Below, in pieces: positions 52,518-61,218 of a stretch of DNA of 64,000 nt. Source of the stretch: Pseudonocardiaceae bacterium YIM PH 21723 (GTDB lineage: Bacteria > Actinomycetota > Actinomycetes > Mycobacteriales > Pseudonocardiaceae); assembly GCA_003600225.1 (NCBI GenBank), contig QZFT01000016.1, forward strand, positions 95,833 through 159,832, in the 5' to 3' direction. Each line of letters begins with the position of its first letter. The first letter of the stretch is position 1. A model generated the notes under the pieces. That model was not told where the DNA came from. It searched no databases and saw nothing but the letters and a program-made list of their open reading frames with translations. The translations under genes were made by a program, and so were the position numbers.

Positions 52518-52895
52518 TCAGCGAGTGGCCAGCAACGCGGTCGTCCGCTCGCGCCGTCCCCAGGCCACGACCAGGCTCAGCAGCAGGATCACCAGCGCGC
52601 CGAAGGCCTGGCTCGCGGGCGGCGGCAGGAAGAACAGGTGCGACAGGATCGCGCCGACCATCACCGCCGCCAGGCCCAGACCGGCCAGGCCGGCCAGCCG
52701 CGGGATGAGCAGGCCGATCGCCCCGGCCACCTCCAGGATGCCGGTCAGGTACTGCAGAAAGGAGCCACCGGGGAGCAGCCCGAACATGGCCTCCACCTCC
52801 GGTCCACCGATCAGCTTCATCCCCCCGGCGAACAGGAACAGCGCGGCCAGCAGAACCTGCAGCACCCACAGCCCGATATTTGCCTTGTCACCCAT
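52518..52895 (-). CDS. DoxX-family membrane protein
   Basis: This 125-residue protein has four hydrophobic helices in the DoxX pattern (VLQVLLAALFLFAGGMKL with the family's GxxKL turn, then YLTGILEVAGAIGLLIP). DoxX proteins are linked to oxidative-stress defence and thiosulfate oxidation in some organisms, but most are unassigned. The ATG at 52895 is preceded by GGAGGGAG. The VOC gene lies upstream on the same strand. Confidence 0.88.
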   Translation of the reverse strand: MGDKANIGLWVLQVLLAALFLFAGGMKLIGGPEVEAMFGLLPGGSFLQYLTGILEVAGAIGLLIPRLAGLAGLGLAAVMVGAILSHLFFLPPPASQAFGALVILLLSLVVAWGRRERTTALLATR

Positions 52896-52952
52896 GTCGT
52901 CCACTCCCTCCAGGCGTCCGTTGCCCATACTGACCGCACCGGAGGGAGAAAC

Positions 52953-53357
52953 TCATCGGTCGGCCGGTTTCTGCTGCACGGCCCAGCTGTTGCCGTCCGG
53001 GTCGTCGAAGAAGATGAACGAGTTCCAGTCGCCGCCGTGCCCCTCCCGGGGCTCGCCGTCATCGAAATGGGTCACCGGCGTCACCTGCACCCCGTTGCCG
53101 GCCAGCAGCGCCCTGGCCGCCTCCACGTCGGACACGACCAGCTGCAGCCCCTTCACCGATCCGGGCGGCGCCTGGGACACCCCGGTCCCGATGGTGATCG
53201 AGCACCCGGATCCGGGCGGGGTCAGCTGGACGATCCGGAACTGCGGCGAGATCTGGTGGTCGACGTCGACGGCGAACCCGCACTGCTCCGCGTAGAACCG
53301 TTTGGCGCGGTCCACATCGGAAACCGGGATCACGACGACTTCGAGCTTCCAGTCCAT
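52953..53357 (-). CDS. VOC/glyoxalase-superfamily protein
   Basis: This 134-residue vicinal-oxygen-chelate fold protein has two beta-alpha-beta-beta-beta units, KLEVVVIPVSDVDRAKRFY at the start and GLQLVVSDVEAARALL in the second, ending with FIFFDDPDGNSWAVQQ. The metal ligands typical of glyoxalase I are only partly evident. It may be an antibiotic-binding protein, a dioxygenase or a lyase. It is codirectional with the DoxX and SDR genes. Confidence 0.88.
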   Translation of the reverse strand: MDWKLEVVVIPVSDVDRAKRFYAEQCGFAVDVDHQISPQFRIVQLTPPGSGCSITIGTGVSQAPPGSVKGLQLVVSDVEAARALLAGNGVQVTPVTHFDDGEPREGHGGDWNSFIFFDDPDGNSWAVQQKPADR

Positions 53358-53412
53358 GCTGCGTCCTCTCCTGACGACCGAACGGTGCTATCGCACCAGT
53401 CCTGGTCGAAGA

Positions 53413-54123
53413 TCACCAGGGTAAGGAGCCGTCATCGTCGTGGAAACCCCCGTTTCCCCTGTCCGTGGTGGCCAGCTCGATGGCGATCGCCGCGCCCTGC
53501 GCCGCGGTGCGGCCGCCGGTATAGCCGTTGATGTTGGTGGCGCACCAGCCGGGGGCGCAGGCGTTGATGCTGACCGAGCTGCCGGCGAACTCCCTGGCGT
53601 ACTGCACGGTGAGGGCGTTCAACGCGGACTTGGAGGTGTTGTACGCCAGGTAGTTGGGCTGCTGGGTGCCCGGTTCCGACTGCAGGGTCAGCGAGCCGAG
53701 ACCACTGGAGACGTTCACGATCCGGCCGGCGGGCGCCTGACGCAGCAGCGGGAGCAGCGTGTTGATCACCGAGGCGACGCCGAACACGTTGGTCTCGTAC
53801 ACGGCGCGCAGGTCGTCGAGCGCGGTCTGGCTGGGTACCTCGGTGCGCTCGGCGATGCCCGCGTTGTTGACCAGGACGTCCAGCCTGCCGAAGTCGGCCT
53901 CGATCCGGCCGGCGGCGGCGCGCACCGAGTCCGGGTCGGTGACGTCCAGCCGCACGAACCGGGCGTCCCCCTCGGCGGCGAGCCCGGTCACCGCGGCCGC
54001 ACCGCGCTCCGGGTCGCGCGCCGTCACCAGCACGGTCAGTCCCCGTCTGAGCAGACCGCGGGCGATCTCCAAGCCGATGCCTTGATTGGCGCCGGTCACC
54101 AGCGCCACCTGTTGTGAGGTCAT
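53413..54123 (-). CDS. SDR-family oxidoreductase (carbonyl-reductase-like)
   Basis: This 236-residue classical short-chain dehydrogenase has the cofactor motif TGANQGIGLEIA (10-21), NNAG (about 86-89), the catalytic Ser in VNVSSGLGSL and YNTSKSALN (Tyr-X3-Lys). ARD after the second strand (TARDPERG) suggests NADPH. The ending GGFHDDDGSLPW is typical of plant-type carbonyl/menthone reductases. It is divergent from the PaiB-like gene. Confidence 0.92.
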   Translation of the reverse strand: MTSQQVALVTGANQGIGLEIARGLLRRGLTVLVTARDPERGAAAVTGLAAEGDARFVRLDVTDPDSVRAAAGRIEADFGRLDVLVNNAGIAERTEVPSQTALDDLRAVYETNVFGVASVINTLLPLLRQAPAGRIVNVSSGLGSLTLQSEPGTQQPNYLAYNTSKSALNALTVQYAREFAGSSVSINACAPGWCATNINGYTGGRTAAQGAAIAIELATTDRGNGGFHDDDGSLPW

Positions 54124-54224
54124 GGGATCACCACATCATCTGAACCGCGTTCAAGGTCAACCCCATTCGGCCTAATTGCCGAAAGTCGTTTGCCACACGG
54201 TTCGTTCGTTCCCAGGATGGCGCT

Positions 54225-54839
54225 ATGTACACACCGACGTACAACGCCGTCGATGAGCACGCGATCCGGGAGCTGCTGTCCCAGAACGGCGCCGCGGACC
54301 TGATCACCGCCACCGAGGAGGGCCTGCTGGCGACCATGCTGCCCTTCGTCTACGACGCGGACCGGCATGTGCTGCGTGGGCATCTGGCCAGGCTGAACGA
54401 GCAGTGGAAGCGCCCGGTGCTCGGCGAGGCCCTGGTGATCGTGCGTGGTCCGGACGCGTACATCAGCCCGTCCTGGTACCCGAGCAAGGCGACCAACAGC
54501 CGCACCGTGCCGACCTGGAACTACGTCACCGCGAACGTGTACGGCCGGCTCACCCTGCACGAGGATCCGGCCTGGCTGGAGGCGCATGTGCGGGAGCTGA
54601 CCGACGGGCACGAGTCGGGGCGGCCGAACCAGTGGTCGGTGGACGACGCGCCGCCGAAGTTCATCGCCGGCCAGCTGCGCGCGATCATCGGGCTGGAACT
54701 GGAGATCACCCGGATCGACGCCCGGTTCAAGCTGAGCCAGAACAAGTCGGAGCTCGACCGGCAGGGCGTGGTGGACGGCCTGCGCACCGAGGGCGATCAC
54801 CCCAGCGCACAGGCCGTCGAACAGGCCGCTAGATCCTGA
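54225..54839 (+). CDS. PaiB-family FMN-binding protein
   Basis: This 204-residue protein is of the PaiB family, named after a Bacillus negative regulator of sporulation and protease genes. It has a split-barrel FMN-binding fold with MYTPTYNAVDE at the N-terminus, GHLARLNEQW and ISPSWYPSK in the core, and the C-terminal KLSQNKSELDRQGV segment. There is no HTH, so DNA binding is doubtful and a flavin-dependent or haem-related activity is equally possible. The 3' end overlaps the convergent gene by 11 bp. Confidence 0.9.
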   Translation: MYTPTYNAVDEHAIRELLSQNGAADLITATEEGLLATMLPFVYDADRHVLRGHLARLNEQWKRPVLGEALVIVRGPDAYISPSWYPSKATNSRTVPTWNYVTANVYGRLTLHEDPAWLEAHVRELTDGHESGRPNQWSVDDAPPKFIAGQLRAIIGLELEITRIDARFKLSQNKSELDRQGVVDGLRTEGDHPSAQAVEQAARS

Positions 54840-55890
54840 CGTTGCGGCAGGTGGCCTTGCGGTGGTGCAGGAAGGCCTCTACCGGGTCACCGAAGCGCGC
54901 CCACACGCCACCCGCGTACGGGCCGATGAGCCGGAGCTGCTCCAGGGCCTCCGGCCACCGCTTCGCGGCCATCAGGCAGTAGGCCAGGTAGCTGCGACGT
55001 ACCGGCGCGTCCGGCCGGGCTCCATCGGGTCCCGCCAGCAACTCCCGCTCGGTGTCCAGCCACTGCGCGCGTCCGGCGACCCGCCAGATGACCTTGTCCT
55101 CGGCCTGCGACTCGACGGCCGCCTGCAACCGGAGGTGGTGCAGCTGGGGATGCGCCGACGCGGCGGCCTCGGCGAAGGCGAACATCTCCTCGTCCGAGCC
55201 GTACCACTTCCGGCACCAGTACTGCAGTGCGCTCTCGTGCGCCCGGCGATGCGCGGGCGCGCGCTGGATCAGTTCCTGCCACAGCGCGCGGAACCGGTCG
55301 TGCTCGTAGCCGAGTCCGCGGGCGGCGGTGATCAGGGTGAACCACGGGGTGGGGTCGTGCGGGGCCAGCTGGGAAGCCGCCAGCGCGGCGGGCTCGACCT
55401 GCTGGATCACCCGGTGGAAGCCCTCGAACTGCTCGTCGCTCGTCTCGCCCGCGGTCCGGCCACCGCGGATCTGCCACGCGAGTTGGACCAGCGACTCCGC
55501 GTAGATCATGGCCGCGCCGGGATCCTGCGGCCGGGCGGAACGCCAGTCGCGCAGGAACGCGTCGTCACCGGCGGCGATCCGGCCGAAGACCGCCACGTAA
55601 CCGGCTCGCCGGTCCCAGTCCTGGCCGGCCCGGTGCAGCAGGTCGGCGACCGGCCGCCAGTCCCCCGCGTGCGCGGCGGCCGTCGCCGTCTCCAGGTCCT
55701 GGTCGCGGAACGGGGATTCCAGGGTGACCTGGTCGTCCGGCACCAGGCCCCAGCGCACCGGGTCGACCGGGTCGAGGAGTTCGGCCAGTTCCTTGCTGCT
55801 CACCGAGTCCATGAACTCCATGAGTCCCATGCCGCGGCGCTTGGCCTCCCGGCGCCATACGAAGAAGCCCTTGATCTGCGTCAGCACCAT
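54829..55890 (-). CDS. Helical-repeat (TPR-like) protein of unknown function
   Basis: This 353-residue, mostly alpha-helical protein is rich in Trp, Ala and Arg and contains repeated helix pairs similar to TPRs (for example RAHESALQYWCRKWYGSDEEMFAFAEAAAS). No catalytic motif is seen. Its start lies 1 bp after the stop of the M48 protease gene, so the two are translationally linked and may form a complex. It resembles uncharacterised actinomycete proteins, perhaps of the DUF4034 group. Confidence 0.75.
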   Translation of the reverse strand: MVLTQIKGFFVWRREAKRRGMGLMEFMDSVSSKELAELLDPVDPVRWGLVPDDQVTLESPFRDQDLETATAAAHAGDWRPVADLLHRAGQDWDRRAGYVAVFGRIAAGDDAFLRDWRSARPQDPGAAMIYAESLVQLAWQIRGGRTAGETSDEQFEGFHRVIQQVEPAALAASQLAPHDPTPWFTLITAARGLGYEHDRFRALWQELIQRAPAHRRAHESALQYWCRKWYGSDEEMFAFAEAAASAHPQLHHLRLQAAVESQAEDKVIWRVAGRAQWLDTERELLAGPDGARPDAPVRRSYLAYCLMAAKRWPEALEQLRLIGPYAGGVWARFGDPVEAFLHHRKATCRNVRI

Positions 55891-55891
55891 G

Positions 55892-57433
55892 TCAGTTCTC
55901 CCCAGTCAGTACGGTGGGCCGGGTTCCGGCCGGGTGGTAGTCGAGGGGCACGCCGGCGGCTGTCAGCAGCCCGCGCAGCGATGCCGTGGATCCGCCCTCG
56001 ACGAGGGCGTCGACGATGGAGTCGTGCAGTTGTTCCGCGTCGGGGCCGGTGATCTGGACACCGGGTTCGCTGGCCCAGTCGTGCTTCCACCGCGCCTGCC
56101 CGGCGTCGACCAGCGCGACCATCACGACGTTGGTCAGGCCGCCTTCGACCACGGGCCTGGACAGCTCCCGCCGGGCCCGCGCGCCCAGGTCCGGCCCGGC
56201 CTCGCGCTCGGTGCCGTCCAGCGCCGCCAGCCGCCCGGCGTCCACCGCGTCGAGCACGGTGCGCAGGGTCGCCGGTCCGCCCGTAGCCCGGCCCGCGTGG
56301 TCCAGGAATTCGGCGGCGGCGGCCCCCAGCTGGAACCGCAGTCCCGCCGACTGCACGGTGCCGAAGTCGGCGAGCCGCTTGGTCTTCGCCTCGTCGACCA
56401 GGTCATGCCGGTAGGCGTATTCCAGCAGGTCCAGGGGCTGGTTCAGCAGGGCGAGGGCGCGCCGGTCGGTGATCGGGGCGGCCGGAACCGCGCCGAGGGA
56501 CTCCAGGGCGGCGATCCGCGCGGTCATCGGCGGGTGCGAGTCGAACGGGCTGGTCTCCTCGCCGTCGAGGTCGTGCCGCAGCTGCTCGTACTCGGCCTGC
56601 CTGGCCGGCTCGGCGAGCTGTTCCAGGAAGCCGGTGAAGATGTGCGCCGGCAGGTATCCGGCGTCCCAGCCGACGAACACCCGCTGGCCGAGGAAACGCC
56701 GCCAGACGGTGTCCAGCAGGGCGACCTCGCGCAGCGCGCTCACGGCGGTGGCCGAGTCGGTGCACCGGGCGGACATGACGTCCGCGGCGAACTCCTGGCG
56801 GCGGACGAGATCGGCGGTCAGCAGGATGTAGCGCAGCACGTAGAAGCGGAACAGCCGGCCGATGATCCGGTGCAGCCACTTCTCGTCGTCCAGCCGGGAG
56901 CCGGCCTTGATCATCGACAACCGGCCCCGATAGATCAACGCGGACCAGCGGGTGTCCCGGTTGCTGTAGTGGCCGAGTTCGTGCGCCAGCACCGAGATCA
57001 GCTGCCGCTCACTGAAACCGGCCAGCAGCGGCGCGCCGAGGTACAGCGTCCGGTGCCCGGCGATCAGGCCGAGGAACCGGGTCCGCTCGGAGACGGCGGC
57101 GTTCACGTCGTCGGTGATCCGGATGAACTCCGGCGGCCGGGTACCGACCTGCCCGGCGAGGTCGCGGACCAGGCGCCATAACTGCGGCTGCTGCTCGGGG
57201 CTGACCGGAATCCCGGGCTCGGCCCCCGTCTGCCTGCCGCTGATCGTGAAGTAGCCCCGGAGCACCGCGTAGATCAGCGGCACGATGACGAAGGCCAGCT
57301 TGAGGGCCACGAACCTGGCGTGGGACAACGCCCACAGCTCGATGCCGATCAGCCCGGCGACGATGCCGAGGACCAGGACGTGGAAACCCACCAACAGCGA
57401 CACGGCCAAGGCCGCGCGCGTACTCACACGCAT
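55892..57433 (-). CDS. M48-family membrane metalloprotease
   Basis: This 513-residue protein has two N-terminal membrane helices (VSLLVGFHVLVLGIVAGLIG and the following segment), then the zinc site LAHELGHYSN (HEXXH, about 149-153) with the third ligand Glu in RQEFAADVMSA, as in HtpX/Ste24-type proteases. The C-terminal 200 residues are helical and lack known motifs. Such enzymes handle misfolded membrane proteins or process lipidated peptides. It heads an operon with the helical-repeat protein. Confidence 0.9.
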   Translation of the reverse strand: MRVSTRAALAVSLLVGFHVLVLGIVAGLIGIELWALSHARFVALKLAFVIVPLIYAVLRGYFTISGRQTGAEPGIPVSPEQQPQLWRLVRDLAGQVGTRPPEFIRITDDVNAAVSERTRFLGLIAGHRTLYLGAPLLAGFSERQLISVLAHELGHYSNRDTRWSALIYRGRLSMIKAGSRLDDEKWLHRIIGRLFRFYVLRYILLTADLVRRQEFAADVMSARCTDSATAVSALREVALLDTVWRRFLGQRVFVGWDAGYLPAHIFTGFLEQLAEPARQAEYEQLRHDLDGEETSPFDSHPPMTARIAALESLGAVPAAPITDRRALALLNQPLDLLEYAYRHDLVDEAKTKRLADFGTVQSAGLRFQLGAAAAEFLDHAGRATGGPATLRTVLDAVDAGRLAALDGTEREAGPDLGARARRELSRPVVEGGLTNVVMVALVDAGQARWKHDWASEPGVQITGPDAEQLHDSIVDALVEGGSTASLRGLLTAAGVPLDYHPAGTRPTVLTGEN

Positions 57434-57498
57434 TCGGTACTACCCCCAGTGAAGTACTACGGTCCGACGCTCGGTCATCGCCGCAGGGCGGCGCGGCG

Positions 57499-58431
57499 TT
57501 AGCCCGATGCGGGGAACAACCGCTCACCGGAAATCGACCGGGACCGGCCGCCGTCCGCACCGGCCGGGATCTCCCCGGCCAGCATCACCCGGTGCATGAC
57601 CCTCGGGTGGTCGAGGTGCGCGGTGTCGGCGGGCGCCAGGTGGAGGGTGGCCCGATTGTCCCAGAAGGCGATGCTGCCGGGTGCCCAGCGGAACCGGGCG
57701 GTGTACTCGGGCCGGGTGACCTGCTCGACGAACATCTCCAGGAGCAGCCTGCTCTCCGCGCGGGTGACGTCCAGGATCCGTTCCACGTAGTACGGGTTGA
57801 CGTTGAGCAGCCGCTCCCCCGTCTCCGGGTGCACCCGGACGACCGGGTGGGCGGTGGCGATCTGGTGGTCCTGGAGGTGCCGGAGATAGGCGTCCGGCCC
57901 GGATTTGGCCAGGTAACCGACGCCGAGCCGGTGTTCGGCCCACAGCGTGTCCGCAAACGCGCGCACCGGCTCGGACAGGCCCTGGTACGCGGCGGCCAGG
58001 TTGGTCCACGTGGTGTCGCCACCGTACGGCGGCACGGCCTCGGCGCGCAGGATGGTCGCGGCCGGCGGGTCGAGGCGGGCGCCGTGGTCGGTGTGCCAGC
58101 CACGCAGCGGGATGTGCCTGCGCCGTTCGAGCCACTCGGCGTGGTCCATGCCGAACTTCCCGCCCAGCTCCAGGCGGTCGGCGGTCGTCTCCACCTCGGG
58201 GTGGTCCGCCGGGGACGCCGAGCCGCGTTTCGGCAGGGTGACGAGGTCGCCGAACCGGCGGGCGAAGGCGATGTGCCCGGCGTGGTCGAGGTGCTGCTCG
58301 CGGAAGAAGATCACCTTCCAGCGGAGCAGGGCGGCCCGGATGTCCGCGACCGTGGCGTCGTCGAGGGGGTCGCGGAGGTCCACCTCGGTGAGTTCCGCTC
58401 CGATGTGCCCGGCTACCGGCAGGATCTGCAT
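57499..58431 (-). CDS. TauD/TfdA-family 2-oxoglutarate dioxygenase
   Basis: This 310-residue non-haem iron dioxygenase of the taurine/2,4-D/alkylsulfate group has the iron ligands HTD in RGWHTDHGAR (His and Asp near 114-116) and the distal His in HPRVMHRVM near 280, with the 2-oxoglutarate-binding Arg just after. The motif RFGDLVTLPKR and the substrate-side GGDTTWTNL are typical. The ATG at 58431 is chosen. The substrate (taurine, another sulfonate or a chlorinated acid) is not determined; no sulfonate transporter is nearby. Confidence 0.92.
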   Translation of the reverse strand: MQILPVAGHIGAELTEVDLRDPLDDATVADIRAALLRWKVIFFREQHLDHAGHIAFARRFGDLVTLPKRGSASPADHPEVETTADRLELGGKFGMDHAEWLERRRHIPLRGWHTDHGARLDPPAATILRAEAVPPYGGDTTWTNLAAAYQGLSEPVRAFADTLWAEHRLGVGYLAKSGPDAYLRHLQDHQIATAHPVVRVHPETGERLLNVNPYYVERILDVTRAESRLLLEMFVEQVTRPEYTARFRWAPGSIAFWDNRATLHLAPADTAHLDHPRVMHRVMLAGEIPAGADGGRSRSISGERLFPASG

Positions 58432-58510
58432 GCCTGTCAGCCAAACGCCTCCGGTGCGGGGACACAAGATCCGGCAGCATGGACGTACGGCGACGACGGG
58501 GGGAACCGCC

Positions 58511-58665
58511 ATGACGGACACGGTGATCATCGGGGTGGATGTGGACGCGCAGGCGGCGTGACGATCGTGACGGTGCCCTTCGGCTTCGAGTCACTCGCCG
58601 CCGTGGCCGACTTCCAGCGCCGCTTCTTCGCGGGCGAGCAACTGCGCGAAGGCCGGACCGGGTGA
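58511..58665 (+). other. Two overlapping mini-frames, possible frameshifted remnant
   Basis: A 16-codon frame from the ATG at 58511, with a GGGGGGAACC upstream, ends at a TGA that overlaps a GTG opening a 35-codon frame to 58665. The translations (MTDTVIIGVDVDAQAA and a piece beginning VTIVTVPFGFESLAAV) would read as one protein if a single base were gained or lost. It may be a small gene with an error, a real overlap, or noise. Confidence 0.2.
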
Positions 58666-58737
58666 GCAGGCAGATCGGGACCGCCGGTCGGCGTGCCTGC
58701 CTACCGGGGCTGACGAGCTGATCGCTACGGTGTGCCG

Positions 58738-59328
58738 GTGACCGACTACCGCGTGCGCCAGACCACCGGACTCACCTCCTGGGTGGCGATCGACTTCGAG
58801 ACGGCGAACCCGAAACGCGGCAGCATGTGCGCGGTCGGCATGGTCGCGGTGGAGGACGGCAGGCCCGTCGATTCGTTCAGCACCCTGGTCAAACCGCCCT
58901 CGGCGGCGGCCGAGTTCAGCCCGTGGAACATGCGGGTGCACGGCATCACCGCGGGCGATGTCGCGGCGGCGCCGACCTGCTCGGAGGTCCTCGACCTGAT
59001 CACCCGCTTCACCGCGGGGCGACCCCTCGTGGCGCACAACGCCTCGTTCGACGCGAGCGTGCTCGTCCAGTCGCACCAGCTGGTGGGCAAGCCGGCGCCG
59101 CAGATCCAGATGTTCTGCACCATGCGGCTGGCCAAGCGGCTGTGGCCGCACCTGGACGATCACAAACTGCCCACCGTGGCCACGGCGACCGGGTTCAGCT
59201 CGCTGAACCACCACGCGGCGCTGTCCGACGCCCAGGCCGCCGCGCACGTGATGATGGCCGGCCTGACCCTGAACAAGACGAACGACCTGGCCGTGCTGGC
59301 CGGTCTGGTCGGCCCCGGCCACTGCTAG
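58738..59328 (+). CDS. DnaQ-like 3'-5' exonuclease
   Basis: This 196-residue DEDDh-family exonuclease has the exo motifs AIDFETAN (I), AHNASFDASVL (II) and HHAALSDAQAAAHV (III with the catalytic His and last Asp). It resembles the epsilon-like proofreading domain, but its size and lack of a polymerase partner suggest DNA repair or RNA turnover. The start is GTG 58738 (or 58732). The stop overlaps that of the convergent MarR gene. Confidence 0.92.
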   Translation: MTDYRVRQTTGLTSWVAIDFETANPKRGSMCAVGMVAVEDGRPVDSFSTLVKPPSAAAEFSPWNMRVHGITAGDVAAAPTCSEVLDLITRFTAGRPLVAHNASFDASVLVQSHQLVGKPAPQIQMFCTMRLAKRLWPHLDDHKLPTVATATGFSSLNHHAALSDAQAAAHVMMAGLTLNKTNDLAVLAGLVGPGHC

Positions 59329-59861
59329 TCGCCGACCTGGCCCGGCGCCCGGGTGCCGAGCCTGGCGTGCAGGCCGTCCACCAGCGTGCGCAGCAACGCG
59401 GTGAGCTGGTCCCGCTCGGCCTCGCTCAGGCAGTCCAGTAGCTCGATCTCCCGGCCCAGCACGGCGTCCACCAGTCCCTCGACCGTGGCGTGCCCGGCCT
59501 CGGTGAGCCGCACGTCGACCGCGCGGGAGCCGTCCTGCCGTGGTGACCGGGCCACCAGGCCCTCCCGCTCGGCGCGGTCCACTCGCTGGGTGATGGCGCC
59601 CTTGGTGACCATGGTGGCCTCGGCCAGCTCCCGGGTGGTCATGAGGTAGGGCTCGCCGGACCGGCGCAGGGTGGACAGCAGGTCCAGCGTCGCGGTGTCC
59701 GCGCCGGCCTCACGCAGCAGCCGGGTGCGATCGTCGCCGAGGAGTTTGGCGGCGTGCCACAACCTGGTGACGATGCCGATCGAGGCGACCGAGGTCTGCG
59801 GCCGCTCCCGCGTCCAGGCGAGGGCGATCGCGTCGACCGGGTCGCCGGAATCCAGTTGCAT
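59325..59861 (-). CDS. MarR-family regulator of the divergent SDR gene
   Basis: This 178-residue protein has a winged helix of MarR type (TTRELAEATMVTKGAITQRVDRAEREGLVARSPRQDGSRAVDVRLT in the middle, seen as helix, helix, wing). It has an N-terminal extension of about 30 residues. Two adjacent 14-bp palindromes lie in the 65-bp gap to the divergent SDR gene, very likely its own operators. It should repress both genes and respond to a small hydrophobic ligand. Confidence 0.92.
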   Translation of the reverse strand: MQLDSGDPVDAIALAWTRERPQTSVASIGIVTRLWHAAKLLGDDRTRLLREAGADTATLDLLSTLRRSGEPYLMTTRELAEATMVTKGAITQRVDRAEREGLVARSPRQDGSRAVDVRLTEAGHATVEGLVDAVLGREIELLDCLSEAERDQLTALLRTLVDGLHARLGTRAPGQVGD

Positions 59862-59878
59862 ATCGACCCCGAGTTCGT

Positions 59879-59906
59879 GTTTAGATCTAAACGTTTAGAC
59901 CTAAAC
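59879..59906. promoter_or_regulatory. Twin MarR operators between marR and SDR genes
   Basis: GTTTAGATCTAAAC (59879-59892) is a perfect palindrome, and GTTTAGACCTAAAC (59893-59906) follows with no spacing and differs only at the centre. This 28-bp double site covers the shared promoter and lies 18 bp from the MarR start and 20 bp from the SDR start. Confidence 0.85.
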
Positions 59907-59926
59907 ATACCAGTGGAGGCGAACTC

Positions 59927-60643
59927 ATGGGGAACGTGGTCGTGGTGACCGGCGGCGGAACCGGCATCGGCCGGGCCATCGCGGAACGCTTCGTCCGGGA
60001 TGGCGCGACCGTGCTCATCACCGGGCGGCGGCAGGAGTTGCTCGACCGGGCGGCGGCGGAGATCGAGGCGCAGGCGTACGCCTTCGACGCGACCGACCCG
60101 GAACAGGTGGCCGCGTTCGCCGCGGCAGTGGGCCCGGTGAACGTGCTGGTGAACAACGCGGGCGGCAACCGGGACTTCGACGCCGCCGCGCCGGCGACCC
60201 TGGACGAGGTCGCGGCAGCCTGGCAGGCCAACTTCGCGGCGAACGTGCTGTCCGCGGTGCTGGTGACCACCGCGCTGCGCCCGTCGATGCCGGCCGGCGG
60301 CTCGATCATCACCATCGGCTCGATCGCGGCCGACAAGGGCGCCGGGTCCTACGGCGCGGCGAAGGCGGCGATCGGGTCCTGGAACATCGACCTGGCCCGG
60401 CAGGCCGGCGGCGACGGGATCACCGCGAACGTGGTCTCGCCGGGATACATCGCGGACACCGAGTTCTTCCGGGACGTACTGACCGACCGGCGCCGGGAGC
60501 AACTGGTCGACGCGGCGATGACCGGGCGGGCGGGAGCTCCGCGGGACATCGCGGGCCTGGTGGCCTTCCTGGCCTCACCGGACGCCCGGCAGCTCACCGG
60601 GCAGACCCTCGCCGTCAACGGCGGCGAGTGGCCGAGCCGGTAA
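59927..60643 (+). CDS. SDR-family oxidoreductase controlled by MarR
   Basis: This 238-residue classical short-chain dehydrogenase has TGGGTGIGRAIA (8-19), NNAGG, and the catalytic region with IGSIAADKGAGSYGAAKAAIG (Ser, Tyr-X3-Lys). ITGRRQE after the second strand suggests NADP preference. The C-terminus ends with a normal QTLAVNGGEW. The substrate is unknown, but the MarR control suggests an aromatic or xenobiotic compound, perhaps a quinone or aldehyde. Confidence 0.93.
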   Translation: MGNVVVVTGGGTGIGRAIAERFVRDGATVLITGRRQELLDRAAAEIEAQAYAFDATDPEQVAAFAAAVGPVNVLVNNAGGNRDFDAAAPATLDEVAAAWQANFAANVLSAVLVTTALRPSMPAGGSIITIGSIAADKGAGSYGAAKAAIGSWNIDLARQAGGDGITANVVSPGYIADTEFFRDVLTDRRREQLVDAAMTGRAGAPRDIAGLVAFLASPDARQLTGQTLAVNGGEWPSR

Positions 60644-60670
60644 CGCCCCCGGAATGAACCCGGACACGAA

Positions 60671-61141
60671 TCAACCGGGCAGCCGCTGCTTCCACCCGGT
60701 CTCGGCGAGGGCGTCGTGAATGTCCGACAACGGATCGGCGTGGCGGTGGACGAGTTTCCAGGTCCCCTGGACGCGTCGATAGATCTGAGTCACGCGGAGG
60801 GTCTGAACCGTGCTCGTGTCCTGGCCGGATTCGCGACGACGTTCGAGCTCCACGGTGTAGGCCAGGTCGCCCGTAGCCGCCGCGAGAGTCTGTACCTCGA
60901 CGCCGTCGCGGCTGCCGCGGCCGGCGACGAGCGGGGTGATCGCATCGAGCCTCCGGGAAAGGGCGGGCCAGCCGACGTCGTATCCGCCATACGCCCCGAA
61001 CAGCGTGGTGTGATCGGCATGCCAGTAGGTCTTCCTCGTAGGTTCGGCGTTGCCGGCCGCGAGTTCGGTCAACGCGTGGTGCACCTCGTCGACAGCCGAC
61101 TGCACGTCGGCGGGTAGGTCTACAGCTCCAGGATCGGCCAC
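60671..61141 (-). CDS. NTF2/SnoaL-like protein
   Basis: This 156-residue single-domain protein has the NTF2-like cone fold (DEVHHALTELAAGN; TYWHADHTTLFGAYGGYDVGW; RVTQIYRRVQGTWKLVHRHAD), as in ketosteroid isomerases, SnoaL cyclases and calcium/calmodulin kinase association domains. The terminal 'WKLVHRHADP' is characteristic of SnoaL_3-type proteins. No catalytic residue can be assigned. Confidence 0.85.
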   Translation of the reverse strand: MADPGAVDLPADVQSAVDEVHHALTELAAGNAEPTRKTYWHADHTTLFGAYGGYDVGWPALSRRLDAITPLVAGRGSRDGVEVQTLAAATGDLAYTVELERRRESGQDTSTVQTLRVTQIYRRVQGTWKLVHRHADPLSDIHDALAETGWKQRLPG

Positions 61142-61218
61142 CCGTCATTCCTCCTGTTCGTCGCGCCGGCCGGACTCGGCGGCGGCCACTGATCGTGCAA
61201 CCTCCATCGCACTCGAGG

